Origin: Chitinophaga sp. CB10 | GTDB lineage: Bacteria > Bacteroidota > Bacteroidia > Chitinophagales > Chitinophagaceae | Assembly: GCA_001870995.2 (NCBI GenBank) | Contig: MLAV02000007.1 | Location: forward strand, 62,001 to 126,000 | DNA length: 64,000 nt | Reading direction: 5' to 3' | Shown: piece after piece, positions 1 to 6,959 of the stretch | How positions within the stretch are numbered: the first letter of the stretch is position 1 | Layout: the number at the start of each line of letters is the position of its first letter | Notes under the pieces: model-generated | The model's database searches: none | What the model was told of the DNA's origin: nothing | What the model saw: only the letters and a program-made list of their open reading frames with translations | Position numbers and translations under genes: made by a program

Positions 1-2
1 CT

Positions 3-245
3 GTGGAAGTAGCGCCGGAGCCGGAGAAGCTGATCAGCATCGGTTACCTCTACAACTCCCTGCGCATTTCCGACAATAAGGCACAGCGCAGCGTAGGACT
101 GGACCTCGGTAATGCCACTTCCATCGTCAGTTACTTCGAGCAGGATAAACCGGTGACCAATACGCCGCCGCCAATCCCCGGCGCGGACGCGAATCCTGCC
201 GGCAGCATCCCTTCAAAAGAAAAAGATATAACCATTAAACTCTAA
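3..245 (+). CDS. C-terminal fragment of unknown protein (5' truncated)
   Basis: The frame is open from the left edge of the window to a TAA at 243-245, giving at least 80 codons; the true start lies upstream. The visible part reads as a short folded stretch (IGYLYNSLRI, DLGNATSIVSYFEQ) followed by a proline/glycine-rich tail (TPPPIPGADANPAG), typical of a disordered C-terminus. I do not recognise the family. It ends 9 bp before the bactofilin start, so the two are probably cotranscribed, which hints at a cell-envelope or cell-shape role but does not prove one. Confidence 0.6.
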   Translation: MEVAPEPEKLISIGYLYNSLRISDNKAQRSVGLDLGNATSIVSYFEQDKPVTNTPPPIPGADANPAGSIPSKEKDITIKL

Positions 246-254
246 ATTGTTTGA

Positions 255-725
255 ATGATAAACGTCCGACATTTATTCCGAAACCTGACTACGCCGGAAG
301 GGTTGCAGATACCCGCATCTGTAACTGTAAACGGCAGCATTGACGCTGCCGTTCCGGGACGCATTGACGGAACAGTGGAAGGTGATGTAAAAACCACCGG
401 CAAACTAATCATCAGTGAAACCGCCCGTATCAAGGGTCATGTATTTGCTGCAGAGCTGATATTGAATGGAAAGGTGTATGGCAACGTTTACGTTTCTGAC
501 AAGGCGCAGGTCATGCGTACAGCGCACGTAAAGGGAGACGTCAATGCTTTTGAGCTGGTAGTGGAAGTAGGCGCGCATATCGGCGGGGTTACCCGCAAGG
601 ATAAGCTGGCCGTGCAGGAGCTGGCCAAACCCGTGCAGCCACTGCAACCGGAGGCCCCTGCGGAACCGAAGCCCGAGCCAAAGGTAGTAGTGCCGGAAGA
701 GGAACAACCTACCTCCTGGTTCTGA
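255..725 (+). CDS. Bactofilin (polymer-forming cytoskeletal protein)
   Basis: 156 aa. Residues about 14-110 carry the bactofilin repeat pattern, short beta strands with glycines every few residues (SIDAAVPGRIDGTVEGDVKT, ARIKGHVFAAELILNGKVYG), which folds as a right-handed beta-helix and self-assembles into filaments. The C-terminus is a proline/glutamate-rich tail (EAPAEPKPEPKVV) ending in SWF. Bactofilins are cytosolic, membrane-associated scaffolds often coupled to peptidoglycan hydrolases; the upstream truncated gene is the likely operon partner. Length and domain match the family well. Confidence 0.92.
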   Translation: MINVRHLFRNLTTPEGLQIPASVTVNGSIDAAVPGRIDGTVEGDVKTTGKLIISETARIKGHVFAAELILNGKVYGNVYVSDKAQVMRTAHVKGDVNAFELVVEVGAHIGGVTRKDKLAVQELAKPVQPLQPEAPAEPKPEPKVVVPEEEQPTSWF

Positions 726-953
726 TTACTTTTTACGGAGCGGGTCCAGCAGGTACATGAGTCCGTTCATCTTTATTACCAGCAACGTTTCCAGCAGCAT
801 GCCCATCTTGCCCGGAGGAAAGCCTTTACGCTGAAACCATTCCAGGTAGCTCACGGGAAGGTCGCACAAAATAGTGTCCTTATATTTACCGAAAGGCATA
901 CGCATGGTAACAAGTTGCTGTAACAATTCCGCATTAGGCTGAGCTGATTCCAT
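726..953 (-). CDS. DUF3820 family small protein
   Basis: 75 aa from the ATG at 953. The core MPFGKYKDTILCDLPVSYL followed by EWFQRKGFPPGKMG is the DUF3820 signature (small, sometimes described as a quorum-sensing-regulated factor); the molecular role is not established. A longer frame opens at 1055, but that extension runs through a strong hairpin (999-1033) that ends the upstream lipoprotein gene, and residues before the ATG at 953 do not look conserved, so I use 953. Its stop is back to back with the convergent bactofilin gene. Confidence 0.75.
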   Translation of the reverse strand: MESAQPNAELLQQLVTMRMPFGKYKDTILCDLPVSYLEWFQRKGFPPGKMGMLLETLLVIKMNGLMYLLDPLRKK

Positions 954-998
954 CTCCAAAGGTTTTTTGCAAAGAAAGGAAAGTTCAGGCAAAATAAC

Positions 999-1033
999 AG
1001 AGGCTGACAAAAGCATTGCTTTCGTCAGCCTCT
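999..1033 (-). terminator. Intrinsic terminator after the 1055-1714 lipoprotein gene
   Basis: Ten-base arms AGAGGCTGAC (999-1008) and GTCAGCCTCT (1024-1033) pair perfectly, and the interior AAAGC/GCTTT extends the stem. Read on the minus strand it lies about 20 bp past the lipoprotein stop and is followed by a T-rich stretch (GTTATTTTGCC). Confidence 0.8.
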
Positions 1034-1054
1034 TATGTTTAAATGAATGAAGCA

Positions 1055-1714
1055 TTATCGCTGATCCAGCAGGCCGGCATTCTGTATGGCGTCTGTAAGC
1101 GTTTTGGCAAACGCTTTACCGAAGGAAGCCAGGCTGTTGGGATTGACGGTTTCCGATTGTCCGGACCATATCAGCACCCCGTCTTTATTGAGGTCGTACA
1201 GGTTGGATTCCAGGAAATAGGTCTTATCCGTGGTGTAATAACCCGGACTGTACAGCGAGCCATACATATAGCCGTAATAGCCCCAGAAACTACCATACCA
1301 GCCATACGCAGGATACGGCGCATACATCATGGAGCCGGGCACATAGCGGGTTTCAGATTCTTTATTGATCAGCGAAGTAGTAAGTACTGCGGTATATCCT
1401 GCGGCACGGATCTTCTGTGCCATTTCGTTGCGGGATACTTCATTTTTAGGGTCGAAGTTGGGCGGGAACATATCCAGGCTCCTGCCGGCTTCCACGCCTT
1501 TTTTCTGCAGCGCCGCCGCTACGTCTGTTTCAATGGTTTGCTTCGCTCCCAGGTTGGACGACAGGCTGGCCACCAGAATTTTATGATAGCCTTGCGCCGG
1601 CGCCTGCTGCGTTTTCCAGGTTCCGGTCATGTGTACGGCAGTGCCGCAACCGCTGACGAGGAATAGAACGGCGAGGGCGATACCGGCAACTACGCGATGT
1701 TTGAGGAAATACAT
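1055..1714 (-). CDS. Putative lipoprotein, unknown function
   Basis: 219 aa from the ATG at 1714 (MYFLKHRVVAGIALAVLFL). Residues 1-23 form a lipoprotein signal peptide with lipobox VSGC. The mature part begins with GTAVHMTGTW and contains an alpha/beta segment (ILVASLSSNLGAKQTIETDV, QKIRAAGYTAVLTTSLI) like small periplasmic proteins that assemble near the outer membrane, then an aromatic Tyr/Gly-rich stretch (YPAYGWYGSFWGYYGYMYG) around residues 135-165. The DUF4136-like flavour is only an impression. A longer frame to 1828 would place the signal peptide internally, so it was rejected. Monocistronic, with its own terminator. Confidence 0.7.
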   Translation of the reverse strand: MYFLKHRVVAGIALAVLFLVSGCGTAVHMTGTWKTQQAPAQGYHKILVASLSSNLGAKQTIETDVAAALQKKGVEAGRSLDMFPPNFDPKNEVSRNEMAQKIRAAGYTAVLTTSLINKESETRYVPGSMMYAPYPAYGWYGSFWGYYGYMYGSLYSPGYYTTDKTYFLESNLYDLNKDGVLIWSGQSETVNPNSLASFGKAFAKTLTDAIQNAGLLDQR

Positions 1715-1866
1715 ATCTATGGATTTAAACAGTGAAGTGTTTTGATACGCGGCCGTGCAAAGGCCTTCCAATTCAATCAACACCCACCTGGTGAAAATGT
1801 TTTGCGTCAGCGGTCGCCGGCGCCGCATCGCAGATATATTAGGTATATTTTAATACGAATTAACTC

Positions 1867-1898
1867 TTGGTACATAATACAGTTTTTTGATATTTTTG
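1867..1898 (+). promoter_or_regulatory. Bacteroidota-type promoter of the Lrp/AsnC gene
   Basis: TTG at 1867-1869 and TATTTTTG at 1891-1898 match the Bacteroidota -33 (TTG/TTTG) and -7 (TAnnTTTG) elements with a 21-nt spacer. Predicted transcription start near 1905, about 40 nt before the ATG at 1945. Confidence 0.55.
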
Positions 1899-1944
1899 CA
1901 AATAAGTACTTAATTTTAGATAAAATCTAAATCGCCTATCAAAA

Positions 1945-2418
1945 ATGAGCCACCAGTTAAATATTGACAAATTAGACCTGCAAATCATATCTGAAATGTC
2001 CAACGACGCCAGCATTTCCTATGCGGAGCTGGGTAAAAAGCTGTTTGTATCGGGTGGTACCATTCACGTACGTATAAAGAAGCTGCATGAGATGGGTGTG
2101 ATCAAGGGCACCAGGCTGCAGGTAAACCTGCGGGCCATCGGCTATGATGTACTTGCTTTCATTGGCATCTACCTGGAAAAAAGTTCCATGTATGAAACCG
2201 TGGCCAAACAGTTACTGAAAGTCCCGCAGATTGTCAGACTTAACTACACCACCGGCGCGTACAGCATGTTCGCGGAAATCATCTGCCGGGACAGCTCCGA
2301 GCTACGTAAAATCCTCCAGGACGATTTACAGCATATCAAGGGAATAGAGCGGACAGAAACCATCATCTCGCTGGAAGAAAGCTTCTCCCGCCCTATCAAT
2401 GTGAGCGCCGCTTTATAG
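1945..2418 (+). CDS. Lrp/AsnC family transcriptional regulator
   Basis: 157 aa. An N-terminal winged helix-turn-helix (residues about 7-60: LDLQIISEMSNDASISYAEL, VSGGTIHVRIKKLHEMGVI) is followed by an alpha/beta effector-binding RAM domain (about 68-145). This is the standard size and order for Lrp/AsnC feast-famine regulators, which form octamers and respond to small molecules, often amino acids. No biosynthetic gene is adjacent, so the target and ligand cannot be inferred. It has its own promoter and converges on a very small gene only 2 bp away. Confidence 0.92.
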   Translation: MSHQLNIDKLDLQIISEMSNDASISYAELGKKLFVSGGTIHVRIKKLHEMGVIKGTRLQVNLRAIGYDVLAFIGIYLEKSSMYETVAKQLLKVPQIVRLNYTTGAYSMFAEIICRDSSELRKILQDDLQHIKGIERTETIISLEESFSRPINVSAAL

Positions 2419-2420
2419 GG

Positions 2421-2606
2421 TTAGCAGATCATTTCGTTCCTTCTTCTGCGGAGGAAGCGGACAGGCCGGTACACTAACGGACGTACCTGCTGGGGCCGGG
2501 TCTGTTCACCTTTGGCATCGGTAATGACCGGACGTGTTTCCGGTGCAAAGTCTTCTTTAACGCTGGCGTTAACGGGCTTGTGCTGAAAGAAATTGAATTT
2601 GAACAT
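2421..2606 (-). CDS. Small hypothetical protein
   Basis: 61 aa from the ATG at 2606 (MFKFNFFQHKP). It is proline- and arginine-rich and ends VRFLRRRRNEMIC. No signal peptide or membrane segment is visible and I know no family for it. Weak points are its small size and its position directly against the convergent Lrp gene; in favour are a clean ATG start and basic, non-random composition. It may be a real small protein or the 3' region of a non-coding transcript. Confidence 0.35.
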   Translation of the reverse strand: MFKFNFFQHKPVNASVKEDFAPETRPVITDAKGEQTRPQQVRPLVYRPVRFLRRRRNEMIC

Positions 2607-2860
2607 AAAACTGGTTTTGCCCTGCAACCGGCGCTACCAGCGGGGTTGCGGTTACAGGAGGTGAATAAATGGTGTTGCAGGATCTGAGTCCATGGTATTA
2701 GTTTTTAATGTGCTGCAAATGTAGGGTATGCCGCCAGGGAACATCGTTAGAAAGCAGCCAGAATTTTATTAGAAAGTTATTAGAACGCATAGCGGTTATT
2801 AGTTTGCAAGGCAAAGCGCCGCAGGGATCAATGCGGCTATATGCGCTACACAATGTTTAA

Positions 2861-2890
2861 AAAAGGATGCCCGGCCGGCATCCTTTTTTA
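2861..2890 (+). terminator. Terminator-like hairpin with no assigned gene
   Basis: GGATGCC (2865-2871) pairs with GGCATCC (2877-2883) around a 5-nt loop, flanked by A-rich and T-rich runs so the stem extends to about 11 bp and is followed by TTTTTTATTAT. It would end a plus-strand transcript, but the nearest plus-strand gene stops 440 bp upstream, so it may close an unrecognised small RNA or a long Lrp 3' UTR. Confidence 0.6.
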
Positions 2891-2934
2891 TTATCTGCAA
2901 AAAATCACCTCTTTACCCTTTAGAAGAAAATTAA

Positions 2935-2948
2935 TGTAATCGGTTGCG
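2935..2948. promoter_or_regulatory. Upstream copy of LacI-type operator-like site
   Basis: TGTAATCGGTTGCG matches the downstream copy at 3003-3016 in 11 consecutive bases but has a weaker right half. The centre-to-centre distance is 68 bp, compatible with cooperative or looping binding. Confidence 0.45.
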
Positions 2949-3002
2949 TAATATAAAGGCCCATTCAGATAAATATGTCAAATACAATTTCTATATTAGG
3001 AA

Positions 3003-3016
3003 TGTAATCGGTTACA
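3003..3016. promoter_or_regulatory. LacI/GalR-type operator-like dyad before GH30 gene
   Basis: TGTAATCGGTTACA is a 14-bp near-perfect dyad (one mismatched pair) with the central CG typical of LacI/GalR family operators. It lies 40 bp before the GH30 start codon. No LacI-family gene is in this window, so the regulator would act from elsewhere. Confidence 0.5.
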
Positions 3017-3055
3017 TACAAATTTTCTCGTTTTATTAACCTTAAAAACTACGTT

Positions 3056-4267
3056 ATGAACAGAACTATCCTCGGTTGTTCTGCAGCCCTCCTATTGCTC
3101 TTCAGCTGCACGAAAGCCGACTCCCCCGCTGCCTCCAACGATCCCCTTGCACGAACCGAAGCCACCGCTGTCATTGACGCAAGCGTCGTCCAGCAGAATA
3201 TACGCGGCTTCGGCGGGGCCAGTATCCGTGGCTGGATCGCCGACCTGACGGCCGCCCAGCGCGTAACGGCCTTTTCGCCTTCCAGCGGCATCGGGCTGAG
3301 TGTGCTGCGCGTGCGGGTATCGCCCAACAGCGCGGACTTTGCGGCGGAAAAGCCTACCATAGACGCCGCCAAATCTTACGGTGCCGCCGTCGTGGCTACG
3401 GCATGGACCGCCCCGGCGTCTATGAAAAATAACAACAGCCTCGTAGGCGGACAGCTGAACGCCTCTTCCTACGCGGCCTATGCTGCCCACCTCGCCAGTT
3501 TTTGCAACACGGTAGGCGGCGTAACGGCCATCAGCCCGGTGAATGAGCCCAACATCTCCGTGACCTATGAGTCCATGGCCATGACGGCCAGCCAGGTGGC
3601 CGACTTCGTAGCGGCGCAGGGCAGCAACCTCGGCGCGCCGGTGATGGCGCCCGAACCGTTCAATATGGATAAAACCTTCCTGGACACCTACCTCAGCAAC
3701 GCCACCGCTAAATCCAAAACAAACTTTGTATGCGGACATATCTACGGCAAAACGCCTTACGTGTACTCCAACGGCAAGGAAGTATGGATGACGGAACATT
3801 ACACCAACACCAACGACGCCAATGGCTGGCCGGACGCGCTGGGCGTGGCAAAGGAAATACACGACTGCATGAACGCCGGCTATAATATGTATGTGTGGTG
3901 GTACATCAGGAGGTCCTACGGCCCTATGGACGAAAGTGGCAACATCACCAAAAGGGGCTATGTGATGGCGCAGTGGGCACGGTATGTACGCCCGGGGTAT
4001 AATAAAATATCCTGTACGGCTAACCCTTCCACCAACGTGTACACCACCGCCTATAAAAGCGGTTCCAAAATCGTAGTGGTGGCCGTCAATCTCAATACGA
4101 CAGACACCTATCAGCCGTTCTCTATCAGCGGCGCCACCGTAGCGGGCTTCAACCGTTACCGCACCACCGCTTCCAGCAACCTTGCTTCAGATAGCTTCGG
4201 CATCAGCGGCGGCGCATTTGGGATTACCCTGCCGGCATCCAGCGTAACCACGCTGGTATCGTATTAA
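3056..4267 (+). CDS. GH30 family lipoprotein, glucuronoxylanase-like (subfamily 8 type)
   Basis: 403 aa, secreted lipoprotein (lipobox LFSC, Cys18). The GH30 (beta/alpha)8 fold is clear: GFGGAS at 51-56, acid/base Glu164 in SPVNEPN, nucleophile Glu247 in WMTEHY, and a C-terminal beta domain. The segment YVWWYIRRSYGP (279-290) followed by GNITKRGYVMAQ closely follows XynC-type GH30_8 enzymes, where an arginine here contacts glucuronic acid on xylan. Predicted reaction: endo-cleavage of glucuronoxylan beta-1,4 links at the cell surface or periplasm. Other GH30 specificities cannot be excluded. Monocistronic; preceded by two LacI-like sites. Confidence 0.85.
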   Translation: MNRTILGCSAALLLLFSCTKADSPAASNDPLARTEATAVIDASVVQQNIRGFGGASIRGWIADLTAAQRVTAFSPSSGIGLSVLRVRVSPNSADFAAEKPTIDAAKSYGAAVVATAWTAPASMKNNNSLVGGQLNASSYAAYAAHLASFCNTVGGVTAISPVNEPNISVTYESMAMTASQVADFVAAQGSNLGAPVMAPEPFNMDKTFLDTYLSNATAKSKTNFVCGHIYGKTPYVYSNGKEVWMTEHYTNTNDANGWPDALGVAKEIHDCMNAGYNMYVWWYIRRSYGPMDESGNITKRGYVMAQWARYVRPGYNKISCTANPSTNVYTTAYKSGSKIVVVAVNLNTTDTYQPFSISGATVAGFNRYRTTASSNLASDSFGISGGAFGITLPASSVTTLVSY

Positions 4268-4289
4268 CGTGTACGGCTATACGCAAACA

Positions 4290-4307
4290 GCCGGTTTGTA
4301 AACCGGC
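4290..4307. other. Palindromic hairpin after GH30 gene
   Basis: GCCGGTTT (4290-4297) and AAACCGGC (4300-4307) are perfect inverted arms 23 bp past the GH30 stop. There is no T-run, so it is more likely an mRNA 3'-end stabiliser or a weak terminator. Confidence 0.4.
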
Positions 4308-4370
4308 ATGCTTGTGCCGCCGGATGACGGACGAACGTAATACTGCTTTACAGCGATAGCCTGTAAAAAT

Positions 4371-4394
4371 AAACGACGCCCGTAAGCGTCGTTT
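4371..4394 (-). terminator. Terminator of the kptA-map-THUMP operon
   Basis: AAACGACGC (4371-4379) pairs with GCGTCGTTT (4386-4394) over a 6-nt loop. On the minus strand it starts 5 bp past the THUMP methyltransferase stop and is followed by ATTTTTAC. It could also act on GH30 transcripts from the other side. Confidence 0.75.
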
Positions 4395-4399
4395 ACCTG

Positions 4400-5587
4400 T
4401 TATTCCGCAGCTGCCTGCTGTTTCCTCGGATCGCGCGTACCTGCGTACAACTCGTATTCCAGCAAACGGCAGTCCAGCGTACTATTGTAAAATTCAATCC
4501 TGCGCTTGGCCTTTAACCCTATCTTCTTTGCCAGGTCCAGGTTACCGGTGAAAATATACCCGAAGTAACCTCCGCACTTTTGCTTCATGAAATCGCCTAT
4601 ACGGGCATACGTTTCTTCCAGCGCGGAAATTTCTCCCAGGCGGAGCCCGTACTCAGGGTTCATAAACACCACGCCGCTGCCGGGTTGCGGCACAGGCGTA
4701 GCGGCAAAATCGCACACCCTGAATTCGATGAGGTCATCCACACCGGCTGCCCTGGCATTCTTGCGGGCATTGGTAACCGCTTGCTCGCTCAGGTCCGTGG
4801 CAATGATCTTCAGGCCCGGCGCATCGATGATTTGCCGCTCCAGGCGCCCCCGCTCCTCCTGGTACGCTTCATCGTTGTACCCCAACAAATGCATAAACCC
4901 ATAATTATCCCTAAACAGGCCAGGCCTGCTGTTGGTGGCGATGAGCGCCGCTTCTATGGCTACTGTTCCGGAACCGCACATGGGATTGATGAAGGGCGAC
5001 TTCCTGTCCCACCGGCTGGCGAGTATGGTACTGGCAGCCAGCGCTTCCAACATGGGCGCGCGGCCGGGTATCTTGCGGTAGCCGTGGCGTGCCAGCGACT
5101 CCCCCGAGGTATCGATGAAAACTTCCGCCTGTTCGTTTTTCCAGAACAGGTTTACCACCGCGCCGCTCAGCTCCGCCCCGGTAGAAGGGCGCTTGCCGGT
5201 TTTTTCCCGAAGCCGGTCCACAATGGCATCTTTCACCCGGAGGTTCGCAAACATGCTATTGTTGATCGTTTCGTTGAGGACGTTGCTGGTGATGGAGAAG
5301 TAACCATCCGCTTTCAGCAGGGTTTCCCACGGGTAGGATTTCAGCTCCCGGTATATATCATCGGCATTGGCTGCCTCGAATTTTTTCAGGCTGTAAAGCA
5401 CCTGGCTGGCGCAGCGCAGGTTCAGGTTTAAGCGGATGCAATCGTTAATGGTTCCGTTCAGGCGTACCCCTGTTACAAAAGTTTCTTCCGGCACAAAGCC
5501 CAGCTCTTTCACCTCCTGTTCCAGGTAAGGTGTCAGGCGCTTATTACAGGTAACCGTAATAGCGCCCTTAGTGGTGTATAAAGACAT
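4400..5587 (-). CDS. THUMP-domain class I SAM-dependent RNA methyltransferase (RlmL/YpsC-type)
   Basis: 395 aa. N-terminal THUMP-type RNA-binding region (about 50-160), then a Rossmann methyltransferase domain with SAM motif INPMCGSGTVAIEAAL (about 200-215) and motif IV as FMNPEYGLRLGE rather than the textbook NPPY. The Pro-to-Glu change leaves the Asn and aromatic residue intact. Family members N2-methylate guanines in 23S rRNA; the exact site cannot be read from sequence. Last gene of a leftward operon with map (19 bp gap), followed by a terminator. Confidence 0.85.
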   Translation of the reverse strand: MSLYTTKGAITVTCNKRLTPYLEQEVKELGFVPEETFVTGVRLNGTINDCIRLNLNLRCASQVLYSLKKFEAANADDIYRELKSYPWETLLKADGYFSITSNVLNETINNSMFANLRVKDAIVDRLREKTGKRPSTGAELSGAVVNLFWKNEQAEVFIDTSGESLARHGYRKIPGRAPMLEALAASTILASRWDRKSPFINPMCGSGTVAIEAALIATNSRPGLFRDNYGFMHLLGYNDEAYQEERGRLERQIIDAPGLKIIATDLSEQAVTNARKNARAAGVDDLIEFRVCDFAATPVPQPGSGVVFMNPEYGLRLGEISALEETYARIGDFMKQKCGGYFGYIFTGNLDLAKKIGLKAKRRIEFYNSTLDCRLLEYELYAGTRDPRKQQAAAE

Positions 5588-5606
5588 AATGGCCGCAAAT
5601 TACCAA

Positions 5607-6371
5607 TTAATTCCAGATTTCGTTGGCAGCGGTCAATATGATGGGAGCGCCTTCCGTAATCACGATGGTATGCTCGTGCTGGGCCACAAAGCCGCCCCGG
5701 TTGCCTACCAGCGTCCAGCCGTCGGCTTCCTGGTTCGCGTAATTGCTGGCCGTGGAAATGAACGTTTCGATGGCTACCACTCCAAAACGCTTGAAGCGCG
5801 CGCGGTTCGCCTGGTCGTAACAATTCAGTATATCGGAGGGAGATTCATGCAGCCCTCTGCCGATGCCATGCCCGCCCAGGTTGCGGATCACCGTATAACC
5901 ATTCCTGCGGGCCTCCGTTTCTATCAGCTTCCCGATATCGCAGATCCTGACGCCGCCGTGAATAGCGTGGATGGCCTTGTAGAGGATATTTTTGGAAGTT
6001 TCCACCAGCGGCTGGTAGCCGTGGATATCCTGGCCTACGACAAAGGAACCGCCGTTATCGGACCAGTAGCCATTGAATTCCGCGGATACGTCTATGTTGA
6101 TCAGGTCCCCCTCCTGTATAATTTTATTTGCAGCAGGGATGCCGTGCGCTATTTCGTGGTTCAGGCTGATGCAGGTATAGCCGGGGAAACCATAGGTCAG
6201 CTTCGGGGCCGACCTGGCGCCCTGCTTCTCCAGCAGCTTTCCGCCGTACTCGTCAATTTCCCTGGTACTCATGCCAGGCTTGGTGTACAGGCGCATTTCC
6301 TTCAGTGTGGTCGCTACGATCTCACTGATGCGGCGCATGCCTTCCAATTCCTTTTCAGATGTGATGGACAT
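5607..6371 (-). CDS. map: Methionine aminopeptidase, type I
   Basis: 254 aa, the usual type I length. It removes the initiator Met from new proteins in the cytosol. The pita-bread fold metal ligands are visible: the two Asp in INIDVSAEFNGYWSDNGG (97 and 108), His in NLGGHGIGRGLHE, and Glu in VAIETFIST and FVAQHEHTIVI; the substrate His is in SLNHEIAHGIP. The Glu motif IETFIS replaces the more common IEPF. Cotranscribed with kptA upstream (53 bp) and the THUMP methyltransferase downstream. Confidence 0.93.
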   Translation of the reverse strand: MSITSEKELEGMRRISEIVATTLKEMRLYTKPGMSTREIDEYGGKLLEKQGARSAPKLTYGFPGYTCISLNHEIAHGIPAANKIIQEGDLINIDVSAEFNGYWSDNGGSFVVGQDIHGYQPLVETSKNILYKAIHAIHGGVRICDIGKLIETEARRNGYTVIRNLGGHGIGRGLHESPSDILNCYDQANRARFKRFGVVAIETFISTASNYANQEADGWTLVGNRGGFVAQHEHTIVITEGAPIILTAANEIWN

Positions 6372-6424
6372 TTTTCTGGTGATTTAAGGTTGCCAATAAC
6401 GGGCACAATCTAACGAAAAATATG

Positions 6425-6955
6425 CTAGTCGATATATTTGGCCGGCACATAGTCGGTCAGCCAAACCTTATTTTCAGACAGGTAGAACTGCAGGCCGTCC
6501 GCGTGCATCTCGCCGGCACGCACCGTCAGGATGACCGGCTTGCCATGGCGGCCGCCCACCTGTACGGCCGTATCCTTTACCGTGCTGAGGTGCACATACT
6601 GGCGGGACATACGCTGGATGCCATCTTTCCGGATAACGTCCACCGTATCGGAAGCGGTGCCGTGATACAATAAGTCCGGCGGTACCGCCGGCGGCAGGCC
6701 GAGGTCCACTTCAATACTATGGCCCTGGTTAGCCCGTATCTTTGTTCTATCCTCATTCAATGCAAAACGCTGCTTGTCGCTCGTAGCCACAATCTCGAAC
6801 AGGTCTTCTTTCGTGAAACGGATGTCCGATTTGGCGATAAGCTCCTCCACATCAGCCCATCCGCTTTCGTCCAGTTGCAGCCCAATCTCCTCCGGCTTAT
6901 GGCGGAGTACCAGGCTCAAAAATTTACTGATATGTTTCTTTTGTTTCTCTTCCAT
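6425..6955 (-). CDS. kptA: RNA 2'-phosphotransferase (Tpt1/KptA)
   Basis: 176 aa. Begins KKHISKFLSLVLRHKPEEIGL, the conserved Tpt1 N-terminus with the catalytic Arg-His, and continues with a winged-helix lobe and an ADP-ribosyltransferase-like lobe (LYHGTASDTVDVI, YVHLSTVKDTAVQVG). Tpt1 moves an internal RNA 2'-phosphate to NAD, giving ADP-ribose 1''-2''-cyclic phosphate. In yeast this finishes tRNA splicing; bacterial substrates are poorly known. It sits 4 bp after the membrane protein gene and 53 bp before map. Confidence 0.9.
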   Translation of the reverse strand: MEEKQKKHISKFLSLVLRHKPEEIGLQLDESGWADVEELIAKSDIRFTKEDLFEIVATSDKQRFALNEDRTKIRANQGHSIEVDLGLPPAVPPDLLYHGTASDTVDVIRKDGIQRMSRQYVHLSTVKDTAVQVGGRHGKPVILTVRAGEMHADGLQFYLSENKVWLTDYVPAKYID

Positions 6956-6959
6956 CTCT

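Larger units (their letters stand above)
2607..3055. other. Intergenic region with orphan terminator and GH30 control region
   Basis: About 450 bp without a convincing gene. It contains an isolated terminator-like hairpin (2861-2890) with no obvious gene feeding it, then an AT-rich stretch with two copies of a LacI-type site (2935-2948 and 3003-3016) before the GH30 start at 3056. No tRNA-like fold was seen. Confidence 0.6.

Noticed and set aside
954..1055. Extended N-terminus of the DUF3820 protein from 1055.
   Set aside because: The extension would be translated through the strong terminator hairpin at 999-1033 of the neighbouring gene.
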